Part shown: positions 9,986 through 21,344 of the stretch, piece by piece
Position numbering within the stretch: position 1 is the stretch's first letter
Layout of the letters: the number at the start of each line of letters is the position of its first letter
Assembly (NCBI RefSeq): GCF_963678635.1
Contig: NC_087063.1
Coordinates: 54,949,074-55,013,073, forward strand
From: Symsagittifera roscoffensis
Lineage: Eukaryota; Xenacoelomorpha; Acoela; Convolutidae
DNA: 64,000 bases
Direction: 5' to 3'
Translations under genes and position numbers: made by a program
The notes under the pieces: generated by a model
Databases searched by the model: none
What the model was told of the DNA's origin: nothing
Seen by the model: only the letters and a program-made list of their open reading frames with translations

Positions 9986-11025
9986 TTAGACCGGGATCGG
10001 TTTCCCACGTTCTGGGAACGAAGTACTCAACAAGACAACCTTTGGCATTGAGGTCACCAGCTGGTTCACTATCGACCGGCAATCCCGTTCCACATCGCGA
10101 CCGCGAATGATCACCGGTCTCTTCTCCGTCTTCTCAGTTACGGTCAATCGCTGCATGGTCTCCATCCACTCACGATCATGTCTGTCGACTTCTCTATCCA
10201 GCAAGTCACGAAGTTTCCCTATGACGTCCGGCGCCACATTCACTGTCCTGTTTAGCAGAGCTATGCTGTTTATACCCAGCCTGGTAAGCTCCTGCTGCAC
10301 CAGTTTGGATCGGACCAGCAGATCCAGCGGAACGGGTTCACCCCTGGCTAAAACCTTTATCTCAGCGGCCATTTCCACTGGAAGTTCAGGGTGTCCTGGT
10401 ATAGGGTGCCCTGACTTATCCAGCCAGTTAGTTAGTGGTAGTTTGTCGTAGGTTTCCTTGTCTAGGAATGAAAACTCATCTTTGATCTCCGCTTGGTTAG
10501 CCTGCTTCTCTTCGAGGCGCTCATAGAATTCTGTCTTTTTACTGAGGCTATCTGCGTTCTGGTGCTTATCGCGGGTACGGTGCTCTATGATCATGTGGTA
10601 TCCATCTAGGCGCACGATCCAACGACCAATTTAACTTTGGTCCATCGAATAGGTTTTCAGCCAGGCAAGGGCACGATTATCCACACGCAACTTGAAAGGA
10701 GCACTCCCAAGTAAGCCCTGTACTTTTCCACAAAAGTGATCACCGCGAACATTTCCGCTTTTGGTGCGCCATACTTCATCTCAGTATCGCTCAAGTCCTT
10801 ACTTCCGTAGGCTATTGGACGGAGAACCGTTCTCCCGTTCCACTCTTGCTCTTGGTGAAGTATGCCTGATATCGCAACTACCGATGCATCCGTGTCCAGC
10901 ACGAACATCTTCTTCTCTGTTGGCATGCCGAGGGCCGGTGCCTCGCAAAGTTCACGTTTGATGTTCTCAAATGAAACTTGTGCCTCATCAGTCCAAGTGA
11001 ACTTTTTGCCCTTGTTTCTCATCAA
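9986..11025 (-). pseudogene. Element A RNase H and linker
   Basis: Frame 11025-10657 (122 aa) starts with KKFTWTDEAQVSFENIKREL, typical of the RT/RNase H junction, then MFVLDTDASVVAISGILHQ, which holds the first acidic residue, and YGAPKAEMFAVITFVEKY with the Glu. After a shift, frame 10615-9986 (209 aa) carries RTRDKHQNADSLSKK with the last Asp. Between them a short tract supplies the third acidic site (VDNRA). The rest of the 209-aa frame is a linker leading to integrase that is also present in element B (51304-50957, with TYDSLPLTRWLDKSGKPI against TYDKLPLTNWLDKSGHPI). Confidence 0.8.
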
Positions 11026-11849
11026 CCGCTAAATGGGGTATATTTTGTCAGCATACCCCTTGATGAATTCTCGATAATAATTAGCAAATCCCAAAAAACT
11101 CATTAGTTGTGTATCTGTTTTAGGTGCCTTCCAGGTCAACACCGCTTCGACTGCTTCAGGATCTGGTCTCACTCCATGCTTATCCACCAGGCGGCCCAGA
11201 TACTTTATGGAGTCTCTGAGGATTTCACACTTAGAGGGTTCACATTTCAGGCCCGCCTGCTTCATGCAAGTAAACACCTCATCCAACCTCTCTATGTGGT
11301 CCTCTAAGGTTGGTGTTGCAATCACAACATCATCGACTTAACACATGATGAGATTCCCGTATTTCTTAGTCACACTCGTGTGTGCCTGGGCCATTAGTCG
11401 CTGGAATGTGGCCGTCGCGTTGCACAATCCGAACGACATCCTCTTCCACTGGAACAATCCCAGCTAGCACGCGAAGCCTGTTTTTTCACGATCTTGCTTT
11501 CGGAGTGGCGCTTGCCAGAACGCAGAGCCCAAATCTAACGTCGTGAAGAACTTCGCGTCTCCCAGCTTGGATAGGCTCTCATCGATGCGGGGAATCGGGT
11601 ATGCGTCCTTTATAGTCACTGCGTTCAGATAACGGAAATCACAACAAAACCTGAGTTGCCCCCCTTCTTTTTCGCCATGACTACGCCACAAGCCCACGGG
11701 GACTTCGACGGCTCGATCATGTCATACTCCATTAACATCTCGATTTCCTTCCTGCACGCTTCTGACTTGTGAGGGGTCATTCTTCTCGCCCCTTCCCTAT
11801 GAGGTACCGAGCCCTCTTCTATCTCAATCTCGTGTTCTACAAAGTTACA
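11026..11849 (-). pseudogene. Element A reverse transcriptase
   Basis: Recognisable RT blocks in order: RFCCDFRYLNAVTIKDAYPI, AKFFTTLDLGSAFWQAPL with the first catalytic Asp (11697-11464), FQWKRMSFGLCNATATFQRL, a VDDVVIA box at about 11325-11345, then thumb-like KCEPSKCEILRDSIKYLG and LMSFLGFANYYREFIKGYAD (11325-11029). Three in-frame stops interrupt it: TAG where element B has Glu, TAA in the position of the Tyr of YVDD, and TAG where B has Gln. The N-terminal approach has a frameshift near 11670. It is a Ty3/gypsy RT by motif set, inactive as it stands. Confidence 0.85.
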
Positions 11850-13255
11850 TCAACCTATGTCGGCCTTATGTTTCGAAAAAACGTCTGCGTTCCGACTTAG
11901 CACCGCCCTGAGCAAATCTAGTTCCTTGTCTGATATTTTACCCTTCAAATGTTCTATCTCATGTAGGACCGGCTTATTCGCTGCTAACTCTGTTTCTGTC
12001 GGCCTCTCGGGAAAGTTGGAACAACTAGACAACCCATCATCGGTTTCCGACTTAATTGAAAACAATTTCCTAGAAGATTTCAATTTATTTACTCTCTTCA
12101 ATATACATTCTTGGTTCGCATGCAAGGGACATTTAGTTACATCAAACTTCTTCAAGTGCTCCACACTCTGAAAGTCTGTGTTCAGAGGCAAAGCATAGCC
12201 AAGTTTCTTTCCCCTCTGTATTGTCACTGTTGTTACTTCTGTGTTCAACAACACACTCACACACAGTCCGCTCTGAGTGAGTGAGAAGCTTCTTTCTAAA
12301 ATAGCCGAGCTTTTACTGTTTGGATTTGGTACCAGACACACCTGTCTGTCATTGCTGAGTTCATTCAAGTTCCTCATCCTAAACTTCGCTATTACGGCTT
12401 GGTTTGGTTTCAATCTAACCTTTCGATCCAGAAAAATCGGCACCTTGGCCTGGTTAATTATGATCCTATTAAGAGGTTTCTTTTCATACTTTCTCTCAGG
12501 ATCCTTGATCCTAATCAACCCTTCATTGAGATCGATCGTGACATCAAAGTTGCGTACGAAGTCCCTCCCTAATATGAACTGATCAGATTCGTCCAAATTC
12601 TCCACTACTAGGAAGCTCATCCAAAGATGTCTTCCTCCAAGCTGCAGTGAAATGATCGGGGTTCGTCCAGTCACATAGATCGCTCCCTGATTGGCAGCTG
12701 CCAGTCTTCTGTTTGTCGGTATCAGATCCGACCTGTCAAAACCCAGTCGGTCCAAGTTTTGACTGGCATGACGCTGACCACTGCTCCCGTGTCTAGCAGT
12801 CCCTTTACTGAAAGTTGCCTGCCTTGCACGTCCAGCACGTGTGCGGCCAGATTGGCCTCACAGTCTATGTGCACCGCATCTTGTTCGAGCATGGCGTTGT
12901 GTCCGATTCAACTAACCTTTAGCTCCTCTTGACCAATGTATATCCGGCCAATCTGATCGTTCGCATCAGTTACGTGAGCTTTTGTGTAGATATTGATGCC
13001 ATCCACATTCATTAGAATCGGGTATGGACCATGGATTCCGATGTAATGTCCATCCACTTTCATCAGCCTCGGACCCCCTGTCGTGAGCAGCGCTCGCACT
13101 ACCCTGGAGTCCAGTTTGGGATCTTTCTCCCTCAGGTAGTCTGCATAAATGTCCAGGTTGACTAGTGTAATCTCGGATGGTTCACTCAAGTTCTTGACCA
13201 CCTGGTGTCCTGCCACTGAGATGATGGACATTATCTTCGTCCCTTCCTTCGTCAT
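11850..13255 (-). pseudogene. Element A aspartic protease and pre-RT linker
   Basis: Frame 13255-12908 (115 aa) opens Pol and ends at a TGA that aligns with Arg in element B. The frame then gives the active-site strand LLDTGAVVSVMPVKTW (about 12810-12760), where DTG is the retropepsin catalytic triad. A one-base shift near 12755 moves to frame 12755-11850 (301 aa), which includes LILGRDFVRNFDVTIDL, the second conserved strand with ILGRD. Downstream is a linker with Ser-rich SETDDGLSSCSNFPERPT, which has a near twin in B. The protease would process Gag-Pol (family knowledge). Confidence 0.8.
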
Positions 13256-15988
13256 GCCGAAAGTTCTACCAGATATGACGTTCGGTTTAGGCCCTGCTTC
13301 CTGGGTTCCTCTTTGTTTTCTTTTTCCGTCGTCTTACCCAGAATATTAAAACTTTCGCGAAGATCTGTGCTCTCCAGTTCCGACCTTACCCATTGCTCCA
13401 CTTCTTTGGTGACTAGCTCCTGTTTGACATTTTGCAACGCTGTCCTTGCCGCCAGACCGTAATCCACCTTGAGTGGGCTAGCCGACTCTGCCTCCAGGTT
13501 CGAGGCTACCACCTCGTCAGGCAGTGTCTTTTCCTTCTTAGTCGTAAAGGTGCTCGGTGTCGTCTCCTTTCTCCGAGACTCGGCCTCGTTCATCAGACGT
13601 GCTCGACTGGCCTTGACACCCGAAAGTGCCTCTTCGTGGCGGGGATGTTTCGCGTCCGCCACTGCATCCCAAAACTGAGTGCAATCCGACTTGAAGTGTC
13701 CTTCCAAATTACAGAAGAAGCACCTAGGACCATATTTCATGATGAGCCCTCTGACGTACTCTTCGTGATCCTCGTCGGTCGCGTCGACGTCGTCGAGAAA
13801 GTAGCCTATTGCCTTCATGTTCTGTTTGTATGCAGAACACGCGGAAACGTGATGGTCCATCGAACCACAATTCGCACACGACCTCCTCTTATCCATGTCA
13901 TCGCGAGGTTTGTACCAACTGGAGTTCGCACCAGTGTTTGTCCCGCTGTAGGTACTATAATTGCTGTAACGGTTTTGCGCCCTCGGTTTTATGAGTAAAT
14001 ACTCGCGTGAGTTCATACGCAAATCATCGGGGGTGGGTACCTGGTCAAGTGACAGGGTGAAGTGTGTGGCCAACATCGTCTTCAACTCTTCACTCTTTAC
14101 TCCGTCCATGAACTTTGAAGCAATCGCCAAGTTTTGCTCGGATATTTTCTCATCGAGATTGCTTCTCTTCCTAAGCAATTCAAGGTCGTCCAAAAATTTG
14201 TCTATGGATTCGTCATCTCTTTGACGCCTCTTTTCGAACTTCACCATAGCCTGGTGCCCTTGTACTCTAGAGCCGAAACGGTTCAGCAGGATGTCGAATA
14301 TCTTGCGAGCGCTATCTCTCTCATTGGTTATTTTCGCCATTACACAATTTAGTGCAGTACCCTCCAGGTTGCTTGTTAGCGCGCTGCACTCTTGTTTCTT
14401 GGAGAGACTCTCATCCTCAAAGTGCAACTTCATCACTTCTATCCAAGTGTCAATGCAGCCGTCTGACTCGTCTTTGTACGACTTCGGCTTTTTCAGTGTC
14501 CTTCTTGACCTCTCTCCTCTCTCGGTTGACTTCGAGATCTTAGTGATGAATGTCTCGAGAGATCTATTCAGAGGCTCAAAAATCGAGGCATACATCGTCG
14601 TGTCCTGTGAGACTGTAGTCAGATCTGACACTGAACTGACTTGTGGCACAGTTGGCAACCTTGTCTCCAGAGTAGCATCTGCCTCCGGCGGGACCGGATT
14701 CGTCCAGCCAGGCCTCGACGGGGCTGCCCTTGGCCGCTCCCTATTCCTAGGTTCGTAGTTAGTTCTCGAACTTTGCTAGGCCCTGGCATAGCTGCCCGTA
14801 CCATCTCCATCATTCGCATGGCGTGAGTGCTCTCTTGGGTTGGAACGCTCCTCCCAATTACTCCCATTCAAGATCGCGTCAAGCTTCCGCATCATTAAGT
14901 CAGTTTTCGCATCTAACTTTTTTTCCAGGCTAGTCATCGTATGGGCGTAGGTATTATCATGATCGTTCAACAATCGCTCGATCTCTCTTGTCATCCTACC
15001 CTCTCTTTCCTCTGACTCCTTGTTTGCCTGTGCCAGGTTCTCCGCCAGGCATTGATCGGTGTTGCGAATAAATTGAGCCTGATCAACCCTCGCCTGCGAC
15101 TTCACGTGCGTTAGTTCGTCTCTCAAATTCTCTCGACCCTGGTGAGATCTCTCGTCGACCTGATCTATTCTCTTGGTCATGTCCCGTCTCAGTTCATCCA
15201 GACCATTCATTACGCCAGCGAACATGTCACTTATATCGCCAGTTGCCCCCAATGGCGGGGTTAGCCCCAGAGAAGATGAGGTCAACTGCGGCTGCAGCCT
15301 GGTACTTGATGACGCACCGCCTTTTTGCTTGCCCATCGACGTCATCAGTCTGTCGAACGTTGATGACGGTCCCATCGTTATCCCATCTGACATGGGCCTG
15401 GTCGGCGAGAGGGACGACGCCTTCCTGCTCATGTCGTTCCTTGGGCACGGTGTGAAGTTCACATCCGGATGGGTTATCCCCGGGTGGTCATAACTGGAAG
15501 ATAAACCTTCAGTTCGTAGTGACGCCATGCGTTCATCGTACTTAGACTTCCAGCTCTTCTTGGCCTTCGAACCCGGTTGTTCTTCACTCGGGCTTATACT
15601 CGACATTATCGCGTTGTTGCTCTGCTTGGCCAGAGATGAGTGGGTATTAGCTGGATGTGAAAATTCTCTCCTCCTCCTCCTATGACTCTTGGTCTCCGAT
15701 TTGGAAATTTCCCCTGAATAACAATTCCTCTCGCGGCTCGACCTCGGAACGCTCCGAGGTCTCCTCCGTCCTCTCAACTTCCTCCCGCTCGAGGTCCTCG
15801 CTCGGCTCAAAGTCGGGTCGAATAAGCGTCCGTTCCCCTTCGTCAAAGGGGTCCGCAAGCGTTTCGCTTGTGGGCCCGGCTTCGGCGCTCCGCCCTTGAT
15901 CGCCATCGAGGTTTTTCTCGCTCCTTAGTTTCATTTTGCTCACTGAAAGATCAGATTGACCTTTAGTCGATTTGTCTTCAGCAAACAC
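13252..15988 (-). pseudogene. Element A Gag with two CCHC zinc knuckles
   Basis: Frames 15906-14776 and 14658-13252 are the same frame separated by one TAG at 14776-14778, giving about 885 codons. The N-terminal part is basic and Ser-rich, then a coiled coil near RENLRDELTHVKSQARVDQ. The middle (DESIDKFLDDLELLRKRS) is the Gag capsid-like helical region of Ty3/gypsy elements. Two knuckles follow: CANCGSMDHHVSAC and CFFCNLEGHFKSDC, both CX2CX4HX4C. The frame ends in ATGA, where the ATG of the next frame overlaps the TGA. In element B the corresponding stretch is one frame, so the shift is probably a lesion. An overlapping acidic frame (15988-15680) may hold the true start, since it resembles the start of Gag in B in position and character. 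Confidence 0.8.
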
Positions 15989-16529
15989 GTCGGAAGCGCT
16001 GCTAAACGAGGATCGGCTACGCCTAGTTTAAAATTTTTGCGTGCTTCCCTTGCTCAGCCTGGGAATCTTAGGGGTTGATCCTAACGAGTCCCTGCGCTGC
16101 ATACTTTGTAACAAATAATAATATTCGTATAATTTAATAGCGATGCACACGTACCGCAAGCAGGATCAAGTTAAATTACCTAACGCTGCCTACTCAATTC
16201 CGTTAGTATCAAAATGTCTCTTAGATTTCTTAATGACAATACTGGTGACTCAGCTAAAGTTACACACAGGGCCTACTCGGTATTGCTACAGTGCTAACTC
16301 AACCCCGTTGTATAGTATAACAGTATCACAAAATTTTCACAAGATATAATCAATACACAAAACACAATTGATAATCAGATAAGAATATCCTACAGGTGAC
16401 AGCGACCTTTCGTCAGTATCAACTTACCGCCACACTCTTATCAAGTCACTGTTTTGTTAAAATAAAACAATCTTTGGTAAAAATCAGTGATGATTCAGAA
16501 GCAGATCAATAAAACTTAGTCTTAAAGAA

Positions 16530-16866
16530 AAAGACTTCCCTCAATCGGAACGATCCGAAAGAACGAAGCCCAGGACACAGTCTTCTCAAGTGAGTGTGTA
16601 TTCGCATATTACACCCACCGAGGTCTGCTTTTAGGTGCCCTGCGATTGCCCGAGCTATCCTACTAAGTAGCTCAAGGCAACCTCTGATCGAAAATTTCTA
16701 AAGTCTATGAAAAAGCTCCCCCACACCCGGAACGCTCCAAGTGCACGAGAGCAGGGAACAACTTTTCTTCTCAAGTGAGTGTGTATTTGCCTAATACACT
16801 CTTCGAGGTCTTCTTCTATGTGTTCCCGGATTGCCCGAGCTTTCCTATTAAGTAGCTCAAGGCAAC
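16530..16866. repeat. Two tandem copies of an about 170-bp repeat
   Basis: Copies at about 16530-16692 and 16705-16866 share TCTCAAGTGAGTGTGTATT, then a CGAGGTCT tract, then GATTGCCCGAGCT and TAAGTAGCTCAAGGCAACC, with substitutions between them. A shorter relative of the first motif (TTCAAATGAGTGTG) is seen in element B at about 47465. Confidence 0.7.
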
Positions 16867-17059
16867 CACACAACCAAAATCACAATCAAAAAAAATTTTG
16901 GTTCGGGTACTTCTGACACCCGATCTAAAATCCAAAGTTGATTACGAATTTCCGGGTCAAAATGGGCTCCTATGATCCTAATAAGCACGCCTAATATCCT
17001 AATATGATCTTAATTAAATGGATATTTTCCGTTTCCCAAATTGCACAGAAGGTTTCCTC

Positions 17060-17460
17060 AAGTTTCTAACAAGGAGGGTTGTTAGGAGGTTTAAGTCACT
17101 CCGGAGGGTTACTTCGGAGGGTTATTAAGACACTTAGCCTACTCCGGAGGGTTACTTCGGAGGGTACCTTAGTTACCCGAGTTACTTCGGAGGGTCCCCC
17201 TAAATTTACTAGGGAGGGTCAATAAGAGGCTTAATATGCTCCGGAGGGTTACTTCGGAGGTTTCTTCCAAATTTTTCAAATTTTTAAACCTCACTTAGAA
17301 GGGTCTTCCACTAGCTTCAAAAAGCGTCAAAACAAGCTAAAAGTTCTATGGGGGTTTGTTTTAACTTCTTCGGAGGATCCCGTGGAAAATTTCCACTAAG
17401 GAGGGTTGCTAAAGGGCTTAAGTCACTCCGGAGGGTTACTCCGGAGGGTTCCGCAAAAAT
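17060..17460. repeat. GGAGGGTTA minisatellite in the leader of element A
   Basis: Irregular array built on ACTCCGGAGGGTTACTTCGG, with at least ten GGAGGGT cores in 400 bp and more widely spaced ones to about 19160. CTCCGGAG is itself an 8-bp palindrome, so each unit could form a small stem. Confidence 0.75.
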
Positions 17461-19205
17461 CAGGAAAAAGGGTTAACTTACCGCAATAAAGCCTCCAAAT
17501 GCGGTGTAACTCACTTAAAACCAGGTTGGCTGACACGGTCAACCTTCCCAGCAGGATAAAAAGGTGTTTTGACGAAATTTTCTGCCGCTCGGAGGGTTAC
17601 CTCTAATTTGGACCCTCCGAACCAACAAATTCTAAAAAAAAATTTCTTTTCCGAAATTATCAACCCAAAAACGGTTGCGGTCCGAAAAAATGGTCCAAAA
17701 CGTCGACTTATGGTACCAAAATTATTCCGAGCGGTTGGCTAGTCTTTGAGAAATCGCCAAAAACGTGTTTGTCCAAATGGCCTTTTTTCACCACCTATAT
17801 AGGTTCTGAAAAACTTTTTCCGCAATTCCTATTAAAAGTGCCTAAAAATAATTGAAACGAGCGTAGTAGCCCTGTACAGCACTGGAATAATGCAAAAAAC
17901 CGGACCAAAATTGGTTTGGAGACAAAAATTTGGCCAATAACTATCAAGTTTGGACCCTCCGATTCCTTCCTTTTCCAATCCTTAAGTCGTTAGCTCTATC
18001 CACGGAGGGTTACTCAAGAATTTCTCTGGCAGCCGAGCATTTTATGCTAGCACGCTCCTAACACAAAAAATTTTTTTGCTCTAACTCTAAAAACTCAAAA
18101 ATTCGATCCCCAAAGCAGATTGACAAAATTCAGAAAATTATCGGAATTTTGATCAAAAAATTTTTGTTTTTCCCAACTTCTACTGAGTCTTTCCTCACGC
18201 AGTTTCTTTAGTCAGGGGGATCGAACTACGTAGCTACTCCCTATATAAAAGCTTTTTGCTGTTCGGAAAAGCTCGGATATCCAAAAATTTGGGGGTCTAT
18301 ACTTTGGTCGAAAATTAGTAATTCTCGACAAAATTTGGGTGTTTCTCGGGTCTAAATAGGAGATAAGTAATATATAGTATGGACAATAATCTATTAGCAG
18401 TCGTTAATGAATATTACTTTACCCTCCTTTGCACCAAAATGCCTGAATTAAGACCCTTAACTCGGAAATTTGTGATCGACGGAGGGTACAATCGGACCGC
18501 GCCAATCGTGCCCCCACCACTTAAGTTTTAACGAAATAGTACCCGAACGATACTAAAATTGTTCCAACGATACCCAACAGTTGTTGTGGATGTTGTCGCT
18601 GATGTCCCTGTTGATTGTGGAACACGTCGGTCAGCTTGCCACTCTACCCTCCGGTCACCGGCAAAATCACCATTAACGTGCTTAAATACTCAAATTACAC
18701 TCAAGGGAGGGTATCCAACCCTTCACCAAAACACACAATCTTTCTATCAGAAATGATATACATCAATCTGAAACAACAACAAATAGGAAGGTCAGATCAC
18801 ATCTCGTCCGGAAATAACATATAAACTGTCACTTTATGTTTTTTATTGTTTTTGGTCTTTTTTGGATTTATTGCTGTTTTTTGAAATTTTTGTTTTCAAA
18901 TAAATTTTTTTTTGGCTTTTTCTTGGTTATACACTATTTTTGTTTGGTTTTACGCTTTCTCTTTAATTGTTTTTGGTCCCGGGACCTTGGGATAAGCGGG
19001 CTCATGACTTCCCACCTAAGCCTCCGGCCCCCGGAATTTTCAGTGTTAACTAAGTTAAAAAGCTAAATAGTACTAGGCGGAGGGTACGCACCTTCCCCCT
19101 AGTACAATAAAGGTCATTAAGGCCTCTAACTCGGGCATACGCCCGGAGCGGAGGGTTCGTCGCTGAAACGCTTGTTGATCCTGGTGGTCTTATACCTTTG
19201 ACAGG

Positions 19206-19222
19206 CCCACCCATGAGCGCCA
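19206..19222 (-). other. Primer-binding-site-like motif, element A
   Basis: On the minus strand, 12 nt after the putative LTR end (TGTTACA), the sequence is TGGCGCTCATGGGTGGG. Element B has TGGCGCTCCTGGGTG at the same distance from its LTR end. TGG at the start and conservation between copies fit a tRNA PBS. The matching tRNA is not identified. Confidence 0.45.
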
Positions 19223-19234
19223 TAAAAACGTCTA

Positions 19235-20119
19235 TGTAACATTCGCCCAAATACTACACAGCGACGGAGCGTAGAAAAAGTACCTATTAACGACTGGCAG
19301 GCGTCGGTTACCTTAATTTTACTCGTTTTTCACCGTCTCGACCTTGCCAGTTGATTTTCTGGTCTGTTTAGGGCTAAGTAAAAAGTTACTATTTTTAGGC
19401 CATCAGTCAAACGACTTTTGATTAGCTTTCGTTTACATGCGAACACAACCACATAGCTGAGTCTCGGATTCTCAGACTACGTGATTGCTATTAAAAACAC
19501 GGTTCGAATACTCAATTTTATTATGTTTTTGTGTGACAGTTCTATATTAAATCCATTGGAGATGGATTGACCCTTTCCTCTTTCTAGCTACTCATGTTCT
19601 AAAATATCAAATAATACCGGTGTTAATTCAAAGTTCTATGGCATCAGAGTAGCTAAAAAGTTAGTTTTATGCAGTCCTTCAACATATAACAGTCTCTGGA
19701 GGACCAAGCCTCCGCTCCCGTAATCTTCTCTAGATGACGTTCTTATCTCTCCCAATTTGTGGCACGGGAGGGTTCCGCGGAATACTCCTTCCCCACTGAA
19801 GCTTCCTTTTCCACTAATTTCTACTGCTAAGGATCTTATCGTGTATTATTTCCACGATAAGAGGCTCCGTATTTCTCGTGTTCCCGTACGACCGTCTTTC
19901 ACTATATTTGTCGTTGTTCTGTTTTTTCGTTCCTTTTCGTCAAAATGGCCGTCTTTTTGTATTTCTCAGAAATATTCACTCTTCGATCGAAATTTTAAAA
20001 ATAAAAATTCTAGAATATTCCTACTCTCCCTCGCAGCAGTTTTTCGTTACTAAGGCCTTTAGTCGTCTTTTTCTGTCCCGCCGGAAGGTTGCGCTGTGCC
20101 AATCTGGCAGAATGGCACA
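19235..20119 (-). repeat. Putative 5' LTR of element A
   Basis: The inner end reads GGGCGAATGTTACA on the minus strand, directly before the PBS-like site. The outer end is placed at 20119, where the minus strand reads TGTGCCATTCTGCC and where the integrase frame of element C stops making sense after its TYIDT segment. The LTR would then be 885 bp with TG...CA ends. An inverted repeat TGTGCCA / TGGCACA lies at 20095-20119. The matching 3' LTR is outside the window, so the length is unconfirmed. Confidence 0.4.
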
Positions 20120-20661
20120 GTGTCAATGTAGGTACGCAGAAATTTTATTGTTGATTTTCCCCCTGTAGATTTCGTGAACTTAAATGATGGAAACTTAGAG
20201 TATCTGTCAATAGCAACCAATAAATGTATCTGCTTTCCCTTATGATCTTCGAGTGGGCCTGCATAGTCTAATTGCAATTCTTGTCCCGGCTGTGTCAACA
20301 GTGGAAGGGGTTTTGCCGAATTTTTTGTGATTATATATTTAACGTTCTTACCGTAACGAGTGCAACTCCTACACTCTTCGGCCATGTTAACTATTTCTTT
20401 ATGCATATGTGGCCACCACAAGTATTTGGAAACCTCCAGCATCGTTTCTTGTCCGGGATGTCCTTGGTGAAGTCGCCGAAGCACAGCTTGTCTCAACTTC
20501 TCTGGTACTGCTAAACGATTATCCACTAGGAGGCAGTCATCTATTACAGACATTTGATGCCAGAGCGGGTTGGTGTAGGGACCCATAATCTCGAATCCTT
20601 GTCTGTCGTTCCGCTCCACCACTCGTCTTAGCCGATCCATCCAAGTATCTTCTGATACCAA
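20120..20661 (-). pseudogene. Element C integrase, truncated
   Basis: Frame 20661-20059 contains the H-H-C-C module (RRLHQGHPGQETMLEVSKYL, WWPHMHKEIVNMAEECRSC), then LQLDYAGPLEDHKGKQIHLL with the first catalytic Asp and a VAIDRYSKFP strand. It runs to KFLRTYIDT, after which the second catalytic Asp region (normally a TDNG-type motif) is replaced by unrelated residues. The last 20 residues of the open frame are therefore not integrase. The protein would lack two of three catalytic acids. Confidence 0.8.
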
Positions 20662-20732
20662 TTCCGCCAGTAGACTTTTATCAAATAATTTTGTGAGTGA
20701 TAACGGGCCGTTCTCACCATTTGCTTGCTCCG

Positions 20733-21344
20733 CTAGTTGATGATCGTGTTTCCTGGATCTGTGGCCAACCCTTTTTGCGTTCCATCTCCTGATGTATTCT
20801 GCCTCGGTGATTTCGGGCTTTGCATGGACGAATCAGCTTCTAATTCGATTATTGATCTGCGGTCCTCATTTTTCTCCGATCCCATGAGTTCCCAAAACGA
20901 GACTATCGATGGGTGGGCTGTTTCAGCAGTAGATGTTGAGTGACCGTTGTTTGCAGTGTTTGTCCAGTTTTGCCTATTCATTGAATGCCATTCCACTTGT
21001 GGTATTCCTTCAGCGTTCGAATTTTCTGAATCTGATCTATTCGGGGTCCGCTGTATCGTTCTAGTTCTTTGAAATTTCGTCTCCGTTACTTCTTCCCTTA
21101 AGGTATCGTTCCGATCCTGTATCCTGACCATCTTCTTTCCTTTTCCTGTCTTCGATGTTTCTCCTGGGTTCATTTTTGTATATTCGCAATTTGCTAAATT
21201 TTGATCCAATTTAAGTGATTCAACCGACTGTATTCGCTGACAATTTTGAGATACACTGATTTTTGAGTTGAATTTCGATTTTTGCACATTTCTCTTTGCA
21301 ACGAACGCGAAACCGTTTTTTCTTTCGTTCCGGTCGTGCCTTGT
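20733..21344 (-). pseudogene. Element C linker between RNase H and integrase
   Basis: A 184-aa Ser/Thr/Asn-rich frame (21287-20733) without a recognised domain. It lies between RNase H and the integrase zinc finger, a region that is variable in this family. Intergenic nonsense or frame changes at both ends separate it from neighbours, which in an intact copy would be one Pol frame. Confidence 0.5.

Larger units (their letters stand above)
15989..19234 (-). other. Leader (5' UTR-like region) of element A
   Basis: About 3.2 kb between the PBS-like site and gag with no credible ORF. It contains a tandem pair of about 170-bp repeats, an array rich in GGAGGGTTA, poly-pyrimidine and T-rich stretches (18837-18980), and scattered further GGAGGGT motifs down to 19160. 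Element B has a comparable long leader with a different minisatellite and a similar T-rich stretch at 63010-63070. Transcript packaging or expression signals are possible but not identifiable. Confidence 0.5.
1..20119 (-). mobile_element. Element A: giant Ty3/gypsy-type LTR retroelement with macro domain and SGNH-domain ORF, decayed, 3' end outside window
   Basis: On the minus strand the order is LTR (tentative), PBS-like site, long leader, gag with two CCHC knuckles, protease DTG, RT, RNase H, integrase, macro domain, spacer and giant ORF4. PR-RT-RH-IN order with a GPF-type integrase C-terminus is the Ty3/gypsy layout (family knowledge). At least 19 kb lie in the window and the 3' LTR is not seen. 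Lesions visible: an in-frame TAG in gag; CGA-type to TGA and a one-base shift in the protease region; TGA before RT; TAG, TAA and TAG in RT; about 290 bp missing from the integrase core; TAG before the macro domain; many shifts in ORF4. Element B supplies the comparison for these breaks. The copy is therefore not autonomous. Confidence 0.85.

Noticed and set aside
8277-15906. Reassignment of TAG/TAA to an amino acid, suggested by several in-frame TAG codons in element A
   Set aside because: The stops replace Glu, Gln, Tyr and others, TGA also replaces Arg and Cys, and frameshifts accompany them. Decay of one copy explains this better.
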